Below the pieces are notes generated by a model. The model ran no database searches. It saw nothing but the letters and a program-made list of their open reading frames with translations, and had not been told where the DNA came from. Below are positions 53,181 through 53,202 of a stretch of 53,202 nucleotides of DNA, one piece after another. The stretch spans positions 1-53,202 of the forward strand of contig VHCA01000001.1 of assembly GCA_016882225.1 (NCBI GenBank). The letters are read 5' to 3'. This stretch comes from Candidatus Pelagibacterales bacterium (GTDB lineage: Bacteria; Pseudomonadota; Alphaproteobacteria; Pelagibacterales; Pelagibacteraceae). A program made the position numbers and the translations under genes. Each line of letters starts with the position of its first letter. Positions within the stretch are counted from its first letter, which is position 1.

Positions 53181-53202
53181 AAGAATCTATTTTACTTAGA
53201 TT

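Noticed and set aside
1-53202. tRNA, rRNA, CRISPR, insertion sequences, phage or defence genes
   Set aside because: Spacers larger than 75 bp were read on both strands and show no tRNA fold or GTTCGA-type arm. No regularly spaced repeats, transposases or integrases were seen.

Overview
The window looks like a piece of a streamlined, AT-rich marine alphaproteobacterial chromosome. The SAR11/Pelagibacterales lineage or a similarly reduced low-GC group (HIMB59- or AEGEAN-169-like) is the best guess. The reasons are lysine-rich, A/T-ending codon use, spacers of mostly 0-100 bp with many 1-26 bp gene overlaps, no mobile elements, and alphaproteobacterial marker families (DUF2794, an SDHAF4-type DUF1674 protein, IalB, HspQ, a heparinase-like gene between rpe and purH). 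The assignment is inferred from gene content. No rRNA or tRNA gene was found to anchor it.

Layout. (1) 1-7515, minus strand: a long run ffh-rpsP-trmD-rplS-leuC-leuD-leuB-asd-sdhC, covering protein targeting, ribosome/tRNA modification, leucine and aspartate-family synthesis, and cut by the window edge in sdhC. (2) 7516-7694: a structured divergent spacer. (3) 7695-9436, plus: dapF-ftsY. (4) 9433-15919, minus: an alpha/beta hydrolase, a DMT exporter, a 63-aa membrane protein, an amidase and a complete TRAP transporter (dctP-dctQ-dctM) with an intercistronic hairpin. (5) 16044-23879, minus: a 2-hydroxy-acid cluster (FMN hydroxy-acid dehydrogenase, class I aminotransferase, glcD-glcE-glcF, D-2-hydroxyacid dehydrogenase) with a PagL-like outer-membrane protein at its head. 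(6) 23938-28059, minus: ccmC-D-E-F-G-H for cytochrome c maturation, preceded by an orphan inverted repeat and hspQ. (7) 28593-37390, mixed strands: DUF3108, yciB, DUF2794, a 44-aa DUF2256 gene, a BASS transporter, a BI-1 protein, an aldo/keto reductase, a class III aminotransferase, ialB, argG and a short MetE-like methionine synthase. (8) 37381-43566: folD, hemD and hemC (minus), then tsaD, an EVE-domain gene and acs (plus). (9) 43618-46280: a sugar epimerase, a glycosyltransferase, a 55-aa SDHAF4-like gene and an unknown 210-aa protein. (10) 46387-53180: a two-subunit sodium:solute symporter of higher GC, a YggT-like protein, rpe, a heparinase-like protein, purH and a pterin dehydratase.

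How it fits together. Most genes are housekeeping biosynthesis. The accessory part is for using small organic acids: TRAP and BASS uptake, glycolate/lactate-type oxidation to keto acids, transamination of those acids, and acetate-type symport plus acetyl-CoA synthetase. I see no phage, CRISPR, toxin or defence system. The least explained items are non-coding: the structured ffh leader, the 12-bp inverted repeat before ccmC, the hairpin inside the TRAP operon and the 10-bp inverted repeat before the BI-1 gene. Coding oddities include absence of rimM between rpsP and trmD, a 50-bp head-to-head coding overlap, a polylysine N-terminus on Acs and an EF-hand loop inside the symporter.
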